Positions 30,323-41,036 of a stretch of 64,000 bases of DNA are shown here, one piece after another. The notes below the pieces were generated by a model that made no database searches, was not told the origin of the DNA, and saw nothing but the letters and a program-made list of their open reading frames with translations. Every line of letters begins with the position of its first letter. The first letter of the stretch is position 1. Both the position numbers and the translations under genes were made by a program. The stretch is from Staphylococcus pragensis (GTDB lineage: Bacteria > Bacillota > Bacilli > Staphylococcales > Staphylococcaceae), in contig NZ_SRPJ01000001.1 in NCBI RefSeq assembly GCF_004785665.1, forward strand, positions 558,001-622,000, read 5' to 3'.

Positions 30323-31207
30323 ATGCCAATCCAATGGTATCCAGGTCACATGGCTAAGGCCAAAAGAGAGGTTACTGAACAATTAAAAAAAGTAGACGTT
30401 GTCTTTGAATTAGTAGATGCACGTATTCCGTATAGTTCACGAAATCCAATGATAGATGACGTCATTAAGCAAAAACCAAGAGTAGTCATTCTAAATAAAA
30501 AAGATATGGCTAATTTAAATGAAATGCAAAAATGGGAGCGTTTCTTTGTAGATAAAGGCTATTATCCTGTAGCGGTTGATGCTAAGCACGGCAAAAATCT
30601 AAAAAGCGTAGAAACGGCTGCTATTGAAGCGACTAAAGAAAAGTTTGAAAGAGAAAAAGCAAAAGGATTAAAACCACGTGCGATTCGTGCCATGATTGTA
30701 GGCATTCCGAATGTTGGGAAATCTACACTTATTAATAAATTAGCTAGAAAGAATATCGCTCAAACAGGAAATAAACCTGGTGTTACTAAACAACAACAAT
30801 GGATTAAAGTGGGCCAATCACTACAATTATTAGACACACCTGGGATCCTTTGGCCTAAATTTGAAGATGAATTAGTAGGTAAGAAATTAAGTTTAACAGG
30901 TGCGATTAAAGATAGTATTGTGCATTTAGACGAAGTGGCAATATATGGTTTAGAATTCTTGATTAAACATGATTTAGAAGGCTTTAAGCATCATTATAAA
31001 ATAGATGTGCCTGAAGATGCTGAGATGTTAGAATGGTTCGATGCTATTGGTCGACGTCGAGGACTATTACAACGTGGTAATGAAGTAGATTATGAAGCGG
31101 TTATTGAATTAATTATCAATGATGTACGTAATGCTAAAATCGGCACTTACTGCTTTGACTTATATGCTGAAATGAAAAGTGAGTTAGACGATGACGCAAA
31201 CGATTAA
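30323..31207 (+). CDS. rbgA: Ribosome biogenesis GTPase RbgA (YlqF)
   Basis: A 294-residue circularly permuted GTPase required for late 50S assembly (L16 incorporation). The order is G4 NKKD, then G1 [10 protein letters not shown]2 region KPGVTKQQ and G3 LDTPG. The catalytic His is in the N-terminal [10 protein letters not shown]. The C-terminal ANTAR-like helical part contacts rRNA. The ATG at 30323 is preferred to 30317 because AAGGTGA ends 7 bases before it. It overlaps rnhB by 17 bases. Confidence 0.96.
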   Translation: MPIQWYPGHMAKAKREVTEQLKKVDVVFELVDARIPYSSRNPMIDDVIKQKPRVVILNKKDMANLNEMQKWERFFVDKGYYPVAVDAKHGKNLKSVETAAIEATKEKFEREKAKGLKPRAIRAMIVGIPNVGKSTLINKLARKNIAQTGNKPGVTKQQQWIKVGQSLQLLDTPGILWPKFEDELVGKKLSLTGAIKDSIVHLDEVAIYGLEFLIKHDLEGFKHHYKIDVPEDAEMLEWFDAIGRRRGLLQRGNEVDYEAVIELIINDVRNAKIGTYCFDLYAEMKSELDDDAND

Positions 31208-31958
31208 AGAAGTAAAAGCATTGCTAGCCACAATCACAGATATTGAAGAATTAGATAATCATGAATTAAATGCTGATAGTCGTAAAGGCGTACAACAAAG
31301 TATCGTTCAACGTCGTAAACAACTTTTAAAAGAGCAAGAAATCATCCAGCATTATAAAACTATGAGTAAATTTGAGAATGAATTGCTTGAACAACATCCT
31401 GAAGCATTAATTTGTGGGATAGATGAAGTAGGGCGCGGGCCATTAGCAGGACCAGTAGTGGCCTGTGCTGTCATACTTAATCCGGGCCACCAATATTTAG
31501 GGTTAGATGATTCCAAAAAAGTCTCAGCTGTAAAACGCGAATTATTAAATCAACAGCTTAAAGAAGGCGTACTTGATTATGCATATGGTGTGGCGAGCGC
31601 AGAAGAAATCGACCAATTAAATATTTATAATGCGACAAAAGTAGCGATGGAACGTGCCATTGCGCAATTGAAACATCAGCCAGATCACCTATTGATTGAT
31701 GCAATGACGTTAGATAATTCAATTCCTCAGACTTCAATTATTAAAGGGGATGCTAAAAGTGTGTCCATTGCGGCTGCAAGTATTATGGCAAAAGAGTATC
31801 GAGATACATTAATGAAAGATATTGCAGAAGCATATCCTGGTTATGAGTTCGATAAAAATGTGGGTTACGGCACGAAAGCGCATCTTGAAGGATTAAATCA
31901 ATTAGGGATTACGCCATATCATCGACAGAGCTTTGAACCAGTGAAATCTATGTTGTAA
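31191..31958 (+). CDS. rnhB: Ribonuclease HII
   Basis: A 255-residue RNase HII that nicks at ribonucleotides in DNA and removes RNA from hybrids. The N-terminal 65 residues are an extension typical of Firmicutes. The catalytic core has [14 protein letters not shown] (Asp-Glu), LLIDAMTLD and the closing [14 protein letters not shown]. It starts inside rbgA, so translation is coupled. Confidence 0.97.
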   Translation: MTQTIKEVKALLATITDIEELDNHELNADSRKGVQQSIVQRRKQLLKEQEIIQHYKTMSKFENELLEQHPEALICGIDEVGRGPLAGPVVACAVILNPGHQYLGLDDSKKVSAVKRELLNQQLKEGVLDYAYGVASAEEIDQLNIYNATKVAMERAIAQLKHQPDHLLIDAMTLDNSIPQTSIIKGDAKSVSIAAASIMAKEYRDTLMKDIAEAYPGYEFDKNVGYGTKAHLEGLNQLGITPYHRQSFEPVKSML

Positions 31959-31982
31959 TTATTTGAATTTTAAATTTATTGC

Positions 31983-32028
31983 AAAAAATGAAACAGTTTC
32001 AGTTTACAATAGCGCTTTCATTTTTTAT
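31983..32028 (+). terminator. Probable rnhB terminator overlapping the sucC promoter
   Basis: AAAAAATGAAA (31983-31993) pairs perfectly with TTTCATTTTTT (32016-32026) around a 22-base loop. The T run doubles as the spacer of the sucCD promoter. The stem is AT-rich, so its strength is uncertain. Confidence 0.5.
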
Positions 32029-32031
32029 AAT
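32003..32031 (+). promoter_or_regulatory. sucCD promoter
   Basis: TTTACA (32003-32008) and a perfect TATAAT (32026-32031) are 17 bases apart, about 38 bases before the sucC start. Confidence 0.75.
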
Positions 32032-32068
32032 TGAAATGAACTTAACCTAAGAAACAGGAGGATGGAAG

Positions 32069-33235
32069 ATGAATATCCACGAGTATCAAGGTAAAGAAAT
32101 ATTTCGTTCTATGGGCGTAGCCGTTCCAGAAGGACGAGTTGCATTCACTGCTGAAGAAGCGGTAGAAAAGGCGAAAGAATTAGACTCAGATGTTTATGTG
32201 GTAAAAGCACAAATCCACGCTGGGGGTAGAGGTAAAGCAGGTGGTGTTAAAATTGCTAAATCACTATCTGAAGTTGAAACTTACGCAAATGAATTATTAG
32301 GTAAACAATTAGTTACACATCAAACTGGCCCAGAAGGTAAAGAAGTAAAACGCTTATACATCGAACAAGGTTGCGACATTCAAAAAGAATATTATGTAGG
32401 TTTTGTTATTGACCGCGCAACTGATCGTATTACTTTAATGGCTTCTGAAGAAGGCGGTACTGAAATTGAAGAAGTAGCTGCTAAAACACCAGAAAAAATC
32501 TTTAAAGAAACAATCGACCCAGTTGTAGGTTTATCACCTTACCAAGCACGTCGCATTGCTTTCAATATTAACATTCCTAAAGAATCAGTTAATAAAGCAG
32601 CGAAATTCTTACTTTCTTTATACAATGTGTTTGTAGAAAAAGACTGTTCTATCGTTGAAATCAACCCATTAGTAACAACTGGTGACGGTGACGTTTTAGC
32701 ATTAGATGCGAAAATTAACTTTGATGACAATGCTTTATTTAGACATAAAGATATTCAAGAATTACGTGATTTAGAAGAAGAAGATCCAAAAGAAATTGAA
32801 GCATCTAAATATGACTTATCTTACATCGCATTAGATGGAGATATCGGTTGTATGGTTAACGGTGCTGGTTTAGCTATGGCCACAATGGATACAATTAATC
32901 ATTTTGGTGGAAATCCAGCTAACTTCCTAGACGTTGGGGGCGGCGCTACTAAAGAAAAAGTTACTGAAGCATTTAAAATCATCTTAGGTGATGACAATGT
33001 TAAAGGTATCTTTGTAAATATCTTTGGTGGAATCATGAAATGTGACGTTATCGCTGAAGGTATCGTAGCAGCAGTTAAAGAAGTAGACTTAACTTTACCT
33101 TTAGTTGTACGTTTAGAAGGTACTAACGTTGAACGTGGTAAACAAATCTTAAACGATTCAGGATTAGCAATCGAACCAGCAGCTACAATGGCTGAAGGCG
33201 CACAAAAAATTGTTAAACTTGTTAAAGAAGCGTAA
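32069..33235 (+). CDS. sucC: Succinyl-CoA synthetase, beta subunit
   Basis: A 388-residue ADP-forming succinate-CoA ligase beta subunit. It combines the ATP-grasp domain at the N-terminus ([32 protein letters not shown]) with a C-terminal ligase domain ([36 protein letters not shown]). With SucD it makes ATP or GTP from succinyl-CoA in the TCA cycle. AGGAGGATGG precedes the ATG. sucD follows after 21 bases. Confidence 0.98.
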   Translation: MNIHEYQGKEIFRSMGVAVPEGRVAFTAEEAVEKAKELDSDVYVVKAQIHAGGRGKAGGVKIAKSLSEVETYANELLGKQLVTHQTGPEGKEVKRLYIEQGCDIQKEYYVGFVIDRATDRITLMASEEGGTEIEEVAAKTPEKIFKETIDPVVGLSPYQARRIAFNINIPKESVNKAAKFLLSLYNVFVEKDCSIVEINPLVTTGDGDVLALDAKINFDDNALFRHKDIQELRDLEEEDPKEIEASKYDLSYIALDGDIGCMVNGAGLAMATMDTINHFGGNPANFLDVGGGATKEKVTEAFKIILGDDNVKGIFVNIFGGIMKCDVIAEGIVAAVKEVDLTLPLVVRLEGTNVERGKQILNDSGLAIEPAATMAEGAQKIVKLVKEA

Positions 33236-33256
33236 GGAAAGGATGGGAACACTAAG

Positions 33257-34162
33257 ATGAGTGTATTTATAGATAAGAATACTAAAGTAATGGTACAAGG
33301 TATTACAGGGTCTACTGCCCTTTTCCATACAAAACAAATGCTTGATTATGGCACACAAATCGTTGCTGGTGTAACACCAGGTAAAGGCGGACAAGTCGTT
33401 GAAGGCGTGCCAGTGTACAATACAGTAGCAGAAGCTAAAGAAGAAACAGGTGCTAACGTATCAGTTGTTTATGTTCCAGCACCATTTGCTGCAGACTCTA
33501 TTTTAGAAGCGGCTGATGCTGATTTAGATATGGTTATTTGTATTACTGAACACATTCCAGTTGTCGACATGATTAAAGTTAAACGTTACTTAGAAGGTAG
33601 AAAAACACGTTTAGTAGGACCAAACTGCCCAGGTGTCATCACTGCTGATGAATGTAAAATCGGTATTATGCCTGGATATATCCACAAAAAAGGTCATGTA
33701 GGCGTAGTTTCACGTTCTGGTACATTAACTTACGAAGCAGTTCATCAATTAACTGAAGAAGGTATTGGTCAAACTACAGCTGTAGGTATCGGTGGCGACC
33801 CAGTCAACGGTACAAACTTCATCGATGTTCTTAAAGAATTTAATGAAGATGAAGAAACTAAAGCGGTTGTTATGATTGGTGAAATTGGTGGTACAGCTGA
33901 AGAAGAAGCAGCTGAATGGATTAAAGCTAACATGAAGAAACCAATAGTAGGTTTCATTGGTGGTCAAACTGCTCCTCCAGGTAAGCGTATGGGCCATGCT
34001 GGTGCGATCATTTCTGGTGGTAAAGGTACTGCAGATGAAAAAATTAAAACATTAAACGATTGTGGTGTTAAAACTGCAGATACACCTTCAGAAATTGGTA
34101 CAACATTAATCGAAGCAGCTAAAGAAGCTGGCATTTATGAAGAATTATTAACAGTTAAATAA
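33257..34162 (+). CDS. sucD: Succinyl-CoA synthetase, alpha subunit
   Basis: A 301-residue alpha subunit. It has the CoA-binding Rossmann part ([16 protein letters not shown]), GPNCPGVI, and the phosphohistidine segment [12 protein letters not shown], where the active-site His is phosphorylated. It is co-transcribed with sucC and followed by a strong terminator. Confidence 0.98.
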   Translation: MSVFIDKNTKVMVQGITGSTALFHTKQMLDYGTQIVAGVTPGKGGQVVEGVPVYNTVAEAKEETGANVSVVYVPAPFAADSILEAADADLDMVICITEHIPVVDMIKVKRYLEGRKTRLVGPNCPGVITADECKIGIMPGYIHKKGHVGVVSRSGTLTYEAVHQLTEEGIGQTTAVGIGGDPVNGTNFIDVLKEFNEDEETKAVVMIGEIGGTAEEEAAEWIKANMKKPIVGFIGGQTAPPGKRMGHAGAIISGGKGTADEKIKTLNDCGVKTADTPSEIGTTLIEAAKEAGIYEELLTVK

Positions 34163-34195
34163 TCATCATTAAAATTTGAATTGATTTTATTGTCT

Positions 34196-34235
34196 AAGAC
34201 CTGATTTCTAACACTGGAAATCAGGTCTTTTGTTT
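34196..34235 (+). terminator. Terminator after sucD
   Basis: AAGACCTGATTTC pairs with GAAATCAGGTCTT around TAACACTG, followed by TTGTTT. Confidence 0.9.
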
Positions 34236-34255
34236 AATTTATTATAAGTAATTAA

Positions 34256-34744
34256 TATTTATTAAAGCAACGAGCGATAGAATTAGAAGAGAAAGTGACT
34301 GAAATTAAACAATCATTAAAAGTGAATGCTAATTCAAAAAAGACAAAAACAAAATATCACCAATTAAATCAACAACTCGAGAGCCTTTATAATAAAATAG
34401 CAAAAACTGAACAATTAATCATTACGGATGGTACATTACTTGATTTAGCTGCTGCATTGTTTATTTACAACAATCACGAAATGTACTATTTATCAAGTGG
34501 TTCTAATCCTAAATACAATGAGTTTATGGGTGCCTATTGTCTACAATGGGATATGATACGCTACGCAAAAGAGAAAGGGATAGAGCGTTATAATTTCTAC
34601 GGCATAACTGGTGACTTTGGTGAGGATGCAAAAGATTATGGTGTTCAACAATTTAAAAAAGGATTCAATGCATTTGTAGAAGAATATGTAGGCGATTTTA
34701 TTTAGCCAGTAAATAAGTTGTTATATAAATTATATAGGAAATAA
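34256..34744 (+). pseudogene. femAB-type aminoacyltransferase remnant (fmhC-like)
   Basis: The frame from 34256 encodes only the C-terminal half of a FemA/FemX-like peptidoglycan bridge aminoacyltransferase. There is the helical arm (AIELEEKVTEIKQ, LESLYNKIAKTEQL), then the second GNAT-like domain with YYLSSGSNPKYNEF, LQWDMIRYAKEKGI and YNFYGITGDFGEDA. The N-terminal GNAT domain is absent. The usual family ending GDFI-K/P-x-N-K is interrupted: TAG at 34703-34705 falls where Lys is expected, and the frame resumes with PVNKLLYKLYRK before TAA at 34742. No Shine-Dalgarno or ATG is present. In S. aureus lytN and fmhC occupy this place between sucD and dprA; here lytN is gone and fmhC appears decayed. 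A short GTG-initiated protein (34295-34705) is unlikely to be functional. Confidence 0.85.
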
Positions 34745-34752
34745 TAAAGGAG

Positions 34753-34787
34753 GTAGAGATGATAAAGATATAAATCTCTACTTTTTA
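34753..34787 (+). terminator. Terminator after the femAB remnant
   Basis: GTAGAGAT pairs with ATCTCTAC, followed by TTTTT. It is probably the surviving terminator of the former gene. Confidence 0.7.
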
Positions 34788-34928
34788 CTTTTATAAAAGT
34801 TAGTTTACATAAGTAAATCTTCTATTTTACTCATTAAGTTTTAATATTATTTCGATAGTGAAATGTATTTATAATGAAATATCAAATTGACAGAATTACT
34901 TTATAATGAGATTAAAGGAGAAGACATC

Positions 34929-35792
34929 ATGACTAACAACGATGAACTATTATTAAAAATGCGGTGGGTTGGTTATTCTACCCATCAGATACACCACTTA
35001 CTTTCGTTATATCCTGACTATTTTAATTTGTCTTATAAAGATCAAAAAGATACTTTAAGGATATGGGATGAAATTTACAATCATAATAAGCTAATAGACA
35101 AATTTATGGATATAGATTTAAATAAAATTTTAACCTTCTTAAAAGATAATGATGTGAGATATGTTACATTCTTAAACCCCAATTATCCTAAGCTGCTTAA
35201 AGAAATATACGATTTTCCTCTTCTCATATTTTACCGTGGTAATGTAAAGCTATTAAATTCTACTAATACTCTAGGTGTTGTTGGGTCTCGCACTGCTACT
35301 AATTATTCTGCAAGAGCATTACAATATTTATTTCCTCATTTTAAACGAATACCACTAACAATTATATCTGGATTAGCTAAAGGTGCCGATAGCTTAGCAC
35401 ACCATTTTGCATTAAAATATCAACTTCCTACAATAGCTGTATTAGGATATGGACATATGATACATTATCCGAAAGAAACACTAAAGTTACGCAATATTAT
35501 TGAAGAAAAAGGATTAGTAATTAGTGAATATCCTCCATTTGTTAATATTGCGAGGTATCATTTCCCACAACGTAATCGTCTAATTAGTGGTTTATCAAAA
35601 GGCGTTCTTATTACTGAAGCAGGTATTAAAAGTGGTAGCCAAATCACGATTGATTGTGCAGTTGAACAAAATAGAAATGTATATGTATTACCAGGTTCTA
35701 TGTTTAATCCATTAACAAAAGGAAACATACTAAGAGCTCAAGAAGGTGCAATGATAGTTTCGGAAGCTCAAGATATATTAAATGATTTTTAA
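34929..35792 (+). CDS. dprA: DNA processing protein DprA
   Basis: A 287-residue DprA/Smf protein, which loads RecA on incoming single-stranded DNA during transformation. The N-terminal helical region is followed by the Rossmann-like core with VVGSRTATNYS, SGLAKGADSLAHH, VLGYGHMIHYP and FPQRNRLISGLS. The frame is open back to 34887, but AAAGGAG lies 8 bases before the ATG at 34929, which I use. It sits between the decayed femAB gene and topA, as in other staphylococci. Confidence 0.95.
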   Translation: MTNNDELLLKMRWVGYSTHQIHHLLSLYPDYFNLSYKDQKDTLRIWDEIYNHNKLIDKFMDIDLNKILTFLKDNDVRYVTFLNPNYPKLLKEIYDFPLLIFYRGNVKLLNSTNTLGVVGSRTATNYSARALQYLFPHFKRIPLTIISGLAKGADSLAHHFALKYQLPTIAVLGYGHMIHYPKETLKLRNIIEEKGLVISEYPPFVNIARYHFPQRNRLISGLSKGVLITEAGIKSGSQITIDCAVEQNRNVYVLPGSMFNPLTKGNILRAQEGAMIVSEAQDILNDF

Positions 35793-35925
35793 GAGGAGTT
35801 TAATTGCTAAAAAATTGCTAAAATTGTTATAAATGATAATTTATATTATGAAATAAGTTGATATTATATGTTAATAGAAACTATTTAAAATGATGATCAA
35901 AAACGGATTTAATTAAAGTTAAATA

Positions 35926-35955
35926 TTGACAAAATCAAAATTAACCGTTTATCAT
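35926..35955 (+). promoter_or_regulatory. topA promoter
   Basis: A perfect TTGACA (35926-35931) and TATCAT (35950-35955) are 18 bases apart, about 40 bases before topA. Confidence 0.7.
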
Positions 35956-35993
35956 TTATCTTTAGTAATTGAAAAAGCAAGGGGGAATTCACT

Positions 35994-38063
35994 TTGGCAG
36001 ATAATTTAGTCATAGTTGAGTCGCCTGCAAAAGCTAAAACCATTGAAAAATATTTAGGTAAAAAATATAAAGTTATTGCTTCTATGGGGCATGTTCGTGA
36101 CTTACCAAGAAGTCAAATGGGTGTCGATGTAGAAGATAATTATGAACCAAAATATATTACTATTCGCGGTAAAGGTCCCGTCGTTAAAGATTTGAAAAAA
36201 TATGCTAAGAAAGCGAAAAAAGTTTTCCTAGCGAGTGACCCCGACCGTGAAGGTGAAGCGATTGCTTGGCATTTATCAAAAATTTTAGAACTTGATGATA
36301 CAAAAGAAAACAGAGTAGTATTTAATGAAATTACAAAAGACGCGGTTAAAGAGAGTTTTAAACATCCACGCGATATTCAAATGGATTTAGTGGATGCCCA
36401 ACAAGCGCGTCGTATTTTAGATAGATTAGTAGGTTATAACATTTCTCCAGTATTATGGAAGAAAGTAAAAAAGGGTTTATCAGCAGGACGTGTACAATCA
36501 GTAGCTTTAAGATTAGTAATCGATAGAGAAAACGAAATCCGCAATTTTAAACCAGAAGAATATTGGACAATTGAAGGCGAATTTAGATATAAAAAGTCGA
36601 AATTTAATGCGAAGTTCTTACACTATAAAAATAAGCCATTTAAATTAAAGACTAAAAAAGACGTTGAAAAAATTACAGCTGAACTTAATGGTGATGAGTT
36701 TGAAATTACGAATGTAAATAAAAAGGAAAAAACAAGAAATCCAGCTAATCCTTTTACAACTTCAACACTTCAACAAGAAGCAGCACGCAAATTAAACTTT
36801 AAAGCGCGTAAAACAATGATGCTTGCACAACAACTGTATGAAGGTATAGATCTAAAAAGACAAGGCACAGTTGGTTTAATTACTTATATGCGTACAGACT
36901 CTACACGTATTTCTCAGTCAGCTAAAGATGAAGCAAAGAATTACATTGAAGATAAATACGGAAAAGATTATGTGTCTCGTCGCACAGCTAAAGGTAAACA
37001 AGGGGATCAAGATGCCCATGAGGCAATTCGTCCTACAAGTACTTTACGTACGCCTGAAGAAATGAAAGCATATTTAACACGTGATCAACATCGTTTATAT
37101 AAATTAATTTGGGAACGTTTTGTAGCGAGTCAAATGGCGCCAGCTATTTTAGATACAGTAGCTTTAGACGTTACTCAAAATGACATTAAGTTTAGAGCTA
37201 ACGGACAAACAATTAAATTCAAAGGCTTTATGACTTTATATGTTGAAGCTAAAGATGATAAAGAAAATGACAAAGAAAATAAATTACCAAAATTAAATGA
37301 AGGCGATAAAGTTACTGCAACACAAATTGAACCTTCACAACATTTTACACAACCACCTCCACGTTATACAGAAGCACGTCTAGTAAAAACATTAGAAGAA
37401 TTGAAAATCGGTAGACCATCAACGTATGCACCGACAATTGATACAATTCAAAAAAGAAATTATGTAAAACTTGAAAGTAAGCGATTTGTACCTACTGAAT
37501 TAGGTGAAATTGTATATGAACAAGTAAAGGATTACTTCCCAGAAATCATAGATGTAGAATTTACAGTCAATATGGAAACGCTTCTAGATAAAATTGCTGA
37601 AGGTGACATCGGCTGGAGAAAAGTAATTGATAATTTCTATGGTAGTTTCAAATTAGATGTAGCACGTGCAGAAGAAGAAATGGAAAAAGTCGAAATCAAG
37701 GACGAACCAGCTGGAGAAGATTGTGAAGTTTGTGGCTCACCAATGGTTATAAAAATGGGTCGTTTTGGTAAGTTTATGGCTTGTTCTAATTTCCCTGATT
37801 GTAGAAATACCAAAGCTATTGTTAAAACAATTGGTGTTACTTGCCCTAAATGTAAAGATGGCGATGTAGTAGAAAGAAAATCTAAGAAAAATAGATTATT
37901 CTACGGCTGTTCAAATTATCCAGAGTGCGACTTTATTTCATGGGATAAACCTGTAGGTCGTGATTGTCCTAAATGTAATCACTATCTCATGGAACATAAA
38001 AAAGGACGTAGCTCTCAAGTTATTTGTTCAAATTGTGACTATAAAGAAGAAGTACAGAAATAA
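35994..38063 (+). CDS. topA: DNA topoisomerase I
   Basis: A 689-residue type IA topoisomerase that relaxes negative supercoils. The N-terminal Toprim domain has [15 protein letters not shown] and [13 protein letters not shown] (acidic metal site). The active-site Tyr is in [11 protein letters not shown]. The C-terminus has three four-Cys zinc ribbon motifs (CEVCGSP...CSNFPDC, CPKCKDG...CSNYPEC, CPKCN...CSNC). The start is TTG with AAGGGGGAA upstream, giving MADNLVIVE as in relatives. Confidence 0.98.
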   Translation: MADNLVIVESPAKAKTIEKYLGKKYKVIASMGHVRDLPRSQMGVDVEDNYEPKYITIRGKGPVVKDLKKYAKKAKKVFLASDPDREGEAIAWHLSKILELDDTKENRVVFNEITKDAVKESFKHPRDIQMDLVDAQQARRILDRLVGYNISPVLWKKVKKGLSAGRVQSVALRLVIDRENEIRNFKPEEYWTIEGEFRYKKSKFNAKFLHYKNKPFKLKTKKDVEKITAELNGDEFEITNVNKKEKTRNPANPFTTSTLQQEAARKLNFKARKTMMLAQQLYEGIDLKRQGTVGLITYMRTDSTRISQSAKDEAKNYIEDKYGKDYVSRRTAKGKQGDQDAHEAIRPTSTLRTPEEMKAYLTRDQHRLYKLIWERFVASQMAPAILDTVALDVTQNDIKFRANGQTIKFKGFMTLYVEAKDDKENDKENKLPKLNEGDKVTATQIEPSQHFTQPPPRYTEARLVKTLEELKIGRPSTYAPTIDTIQKRNYVKLESKRFVPTELGEIVYEQVKDYFPEIIDVEFTVNMETLLDKIAEGDIGWRKVIDNFYGSFKLDVARAEEEMEKVEIKDEPAGEDCEVCGSPMVIKMGRFGKFMACSNFPDCRNTKAIVKTIGVTCPKCKDGDVVERKSKKNRLFYGCSNYPECDFISWDKPVGRDCPKCNHYLMEHKKGRSSQVICSNCDYKEEVQK

Positions 38064-38082
38064 AAAATCGAGGAGGATCAAT

Positions 38083-39390
38083 ATGAGTCAAACCGTTAAC
38101 GTAGTTGGTGCAGGTTTAGCTGGTTCAGAAGCTGCTTACCAATTAGCACAACGAGGAATTAAAGTTAACCTAATTGAAATGCGTCCAGTGAAGCAAACAC
38201 CAGCGCATCATACAGATAAATTTGCTGAATTAGTATGTTCTAACTCATTAAGAGGTAATTCATTAACTAATGGCGTAGGTGTATTAAAAGAAGAAATGAG
38301 ACGCTTAGACTCATTAATCATTGCAGCTGCTGACAAAGCTAGAGTACCTGCAGGAGGCGCTTTAGCTGTAGATAGACATGATTTTTCAGGATATATTACT
38401 GATACATTAAGAAATCATCCAAATATGACTGTATTAAATGAAGAAATTCATAGCATTCCAGAAGGTCATACCATTATTGCTACTGGACCATTAACTACTG
38501 AGAACTTAGCAAAAGAAATTGTAGACATCACTGGCAAAGATCAGTTATATTTCTATGACGCTGCAGCACCTATTATTGAAAAAGATTCAATCGATATGGA
38601 CAAAGTGTATCTAAAATCACGTTATGATAAAGGTGAAGCGGCTTACTTAAACTGTCCAATGACAGAGGAAGAATTTAACCGTTTTTATGATGCAGTGCTT
38701 GAAGCAGAAGTTGCGCCAACAAATGAATTTGAAAAAGAAAAGTATTTCGAAGGATGTATGCCTTTTGAAGTAATGGCTGAACGTGGTCGCAAGACACTAT
38801 TATTCGGACCTATGAAACCAGTTGGTCTTGAAGATCCTAAAACAGGCAAACGCCCATTTGCGGTTGTACAATTACGTCAAGATGATGCTGCTGGTACGCT
38901 TTATAACATCGTTGGTTTCCAAACGCATTTAAAATGGGGTGCCCAAAAAGAAGTTATTCGATTAATTCCAGGCTTAGAAAATGTTGATATCGTAAGATAC
39001 GGCGTTATGCATAGAAACACTTTCATTAATTCACCAGATGTTTTAAATGAAAAATATGAGTTAATTAATGAGAAAAGAATTCAATTTGCTGGTCAAATGA
39101 CTGGAGTTGAAGGTTATGTTGAGAGTGCAGCAAGTGGCCTTGTAGCTGGAATTAATTTAGCGCATAAACTTCAAAATAAAGGGGAAGTTATTTTCCCTAG
39201 AGAAACGATGATAGGTAGTATGGCTTATTACATTTCTCATGCTAAAAACGAAAAGAACTTCCAACCTATGAATGCTAATTTTGGTTTACTTCCTTCATTA
39301 GAGAAACGTATTAAAGATAAAAAAGAACGTTACGAAGCACAAGCAAACAGAGCTTTAGAATATTTAGAGAACTTTAAGAAGACACTATAA
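38083..39390 (+). CDS. trmFO: Methylenetetrahydrofolate-tRNA-(uracil-5-)-methyltransferase TrmFO
   Basis: A 435-residue FAD-dependent enzyme that makes m5U54 in the T loop of tRNAs using methylenetetrahydrofolate. The dinucleotide-binding motif [16 protein letters not shown] is at the N-terminus, followed by [17 protein letters not shown] and [17 protein letters not shown] at the C-terminal FAD site. The start at 38083 has GAGGAGGAT upstream; the frame is open into topA, but that part does not match the family. Confidence 0.97.
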   Translation: MSQTVNVVGAGLAGSEAAYQLAQRGIKVNLIEMRPVKQTPAHHTDKFAELVCSNSLRGNSLTNGVGVLKEEMRRLDSLIIAAADKARVPAGGALAVDRHDFSGYITDTLRNHPNMTVLNEEIHSIPEGHTIIATGPLTTENLAKEIVDITGKDQLYFYDAAAPIIEKDSIDMDKVYLKSRYDKGEAAYLNCPMTEEEFNRFYDAVLEAEVAPTNEFEKEKYFEGCMPFEVMAERGRKTLLFGPMKPVGLEDPKTGKRPFAVVQLRQDDAAGTLYNIVGFQTHLKWGAQKEVIRLIPGLENVDIVRYGVMHRNTFINSPDVLNEKYELINEKRIQFAGQMTGVEGYVESAASGLVAGINLAHKLQNKGEVIFPRETMIGSMAYYISHAKNEKNFQPMNANFGLLPSLEKRIKDKKERYEAQANRALEYLENFKKTL

Positions 39391-39534
39391 GTTTTAATTT
39401 ATATATAAATTAAAATTGAGAAGTATTATTTCGATATTTTGAACAATTCTCAAAAGATTTTGAATTCTATAGCTAATTATTTTAGTCCCTTCCATAATAT
39501 ATGCTACAATGCATATGATGGAGGGGATTTTTAA

Positions 39535-40428
39535 GTGGAAGAAATCCAAAAAACATTTTTAAATATGCTTAAAGTTGAAAGAAATTTCTCCGACCATACC
39601 TTAAAATCTTATCATGATGATTTAGAGCAATTTAACCGCTTTTTAAATCAAGAAATGTTAAAATTAAATACGTTTGAATATAAAGATGCTAGAAATTATT
39701 TAAGTTTTTTATATTCTCAAAATTTAAAAAGAACGACTGTATCTAGAAAAATATCAACGCTAAGAACATTTTATGAATTTTGGATGACTCAAGATAATTC
39801 AATCATCAATCCTTTTGTGCAATTAGTTCATCCTAAAAAAGAACAATATTTACCCCAATTCTTTTATGAAGAAGAGATGGAGGCATTGTTTAAAACCGTA
39901 GCTAAAGATTCTAAAAAAGGATTAAGAGATCGAGTTATCTTAGAATTATTATATGCAACAGGCATACGTGTTTCAGAATTAGTAAATATTAAACTTACCG
40001 ATATAGATATGTCATTACCAGGCGTTAAAGTACTGGGAAAAGGTAATAAAGAACGCTTTGTTCCGTTTGGAGAATTTTGTCGACAAAGCATTGAACAATA
40101 TTTGAATGAATTTAAACCCGTTCAACATAAATCGCACCCTTATTTAATAGTAAATATGAATGGTGACCCAATTACGGTTAGGGGAATTCGATATGTGCTT
40201 AATGATGTAGTTAAACGCACTGCAGGAGTAACTGAAATTCATCCCCATAAATTAAGACATACGTTTGCCACTCATTTATTAAATCAAGGGGCTGATTTGA
40301 GAACAGTTCAATCTTTGTTAGGCCATGTAAATCTTTCCACGACTGGAAAGTATACGCATGTGTCAAATCAACAATTACGCAAGGTATATTTAAACGCACA
40401 TCCTCGAGCGAAAAAGGAGAGTAAATAA
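39535..40428 (+). CDS. xerC: Tyrosine recombinase XerC
   Basis: A 297-residue site-specific recombinase that, with XerD, resolves chromosome dimers at dif. The N-terminal SAM-like domain (1-85) is followed by the catalytic domain with Arg in [10 protein letters not shown], the HxxR of [14 protein letters not shown], the His of LGHVNLSTT and the nucleophile Tyr of GKYTHV. The start is GTG after GGAGGGG; TACAAT about 30 bases upstream may be the -10. It is followed directly by hslV, one operon through codY, a conserved Firmicute order. Confidence 0.97.
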   Translation: MEEIQKTFLNMLKVERNFSDHTLKSYHDDLEQFNRFLNQEMLKLNTFEYKDARNYLSFLYSQNLKRTTVSRKISTLRTFYEFWMTQDNSIINPFVQLVHPKKEQYLPQFFYEEEMEALFKTVAKDSKKGLRDRVILELLYATGIRVSELVNIKLTDIDMSLPGVKVLGKGNKERFVPFGEFCRQSIEQYLNEFKPVQHKSHPYLIVNMNGDPITVRGIRYVLNDVVKRTAGVTEIHPHKLRHTFATHLLNQGADLRTVQSLLGHVNLSTTGKYTHVSNQQLRKVYLNAHPRAKKESK

Positions 40429-40974
40429 ATGAGCAAGACATCATTACATGCTACAACTATTTATGCAGTGAGACATAATGGAGAAGCAGCGATGGCAGGA
40501 GATGGCCAAGTTACACTTGGTGAACAAGTGATTATGAAACAAACTGCCCGTAAGGTTAGACGTTTATATGAAGGTAAAGTATTAGCTGGATTTGCTGGAA
40601 GTGTAGCAGATGCATTTACTTTATTTGAAAAGTTTGAAACTAAGTTGCAACAATTCAGTGGTAATTTAGAACGTGCAGCTGTTGAATTAGCTCAAGAATG
40701 GCGAGGAGATAAGCAATTACGTCAACTTGAAGCGATGCTTATTGTTATGGATAAAGATGCAATATTAGTAGTTAGTGGAACAGGAGAAGTTATTGCACCA
40801 GACGATGATTTAATTGCGATTGGTTCTGGCGGTAACTATGCATTAAGTGCTGGTAGAGCATTGAAACGTCATGCTACACACATGTCTGCTAAAGAAATGG
40901 CTTACGAAAGTTTAAAAGTAGCCTCTGATATCTGTGTATTTACAAACGATAATATTATTGTAGAAACTTTATAA
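40429..40974 (+). CDS. hslV: HslV (ClpQ) protease subunit
   Basis: A 181-residue proteasome-like peptidase that forms a two-ring dodecamer capped by HslU. It begins [23 protein letters not shown] after an 8-residue leader MSKTSLHA. By alignment with E. coli HslV (MTTIVSVRRNG) the catalytic Thr would be the first T after HA, so this staphylococcal form needs N-terminal processing beyond Met removal or works differently. [14 protein letters not shown] is the sodium-binding region. The gene abuts xerC. Confidence 0.96.
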   Translation: MSKTSLHATTIYAVRHNGEAAMAGDGQVTLGEQVIMKQTARKVRRLYEGKVLAGFAGSVADAFTLFEKFETKLQQFSGNLERAAVELAQEWRGDKQLRQLEAMLIVMDKDAILVVSGTGEVIAPDDDLIAIGSGGNYALSAGRALKRHATHMSAKEMAYESLKVASDICVFTNDNIIVETL

Positions 40975-41036
40975 TAGTTTAATAAAAAATGGGAATGAAT
41001 AGATATGGACATACATTTAGTTGGAGGTAATAGTTA

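Noticed and set aside
34295-34705. 136-residue GTG-start frame as an intact gene
   Set aside because: No Shine-Dalgarno, missing N-terminal FemAB domain, frame open upstream without a start, and a TAG followed by the remaining family-like tail. It is better called a pseudogene.
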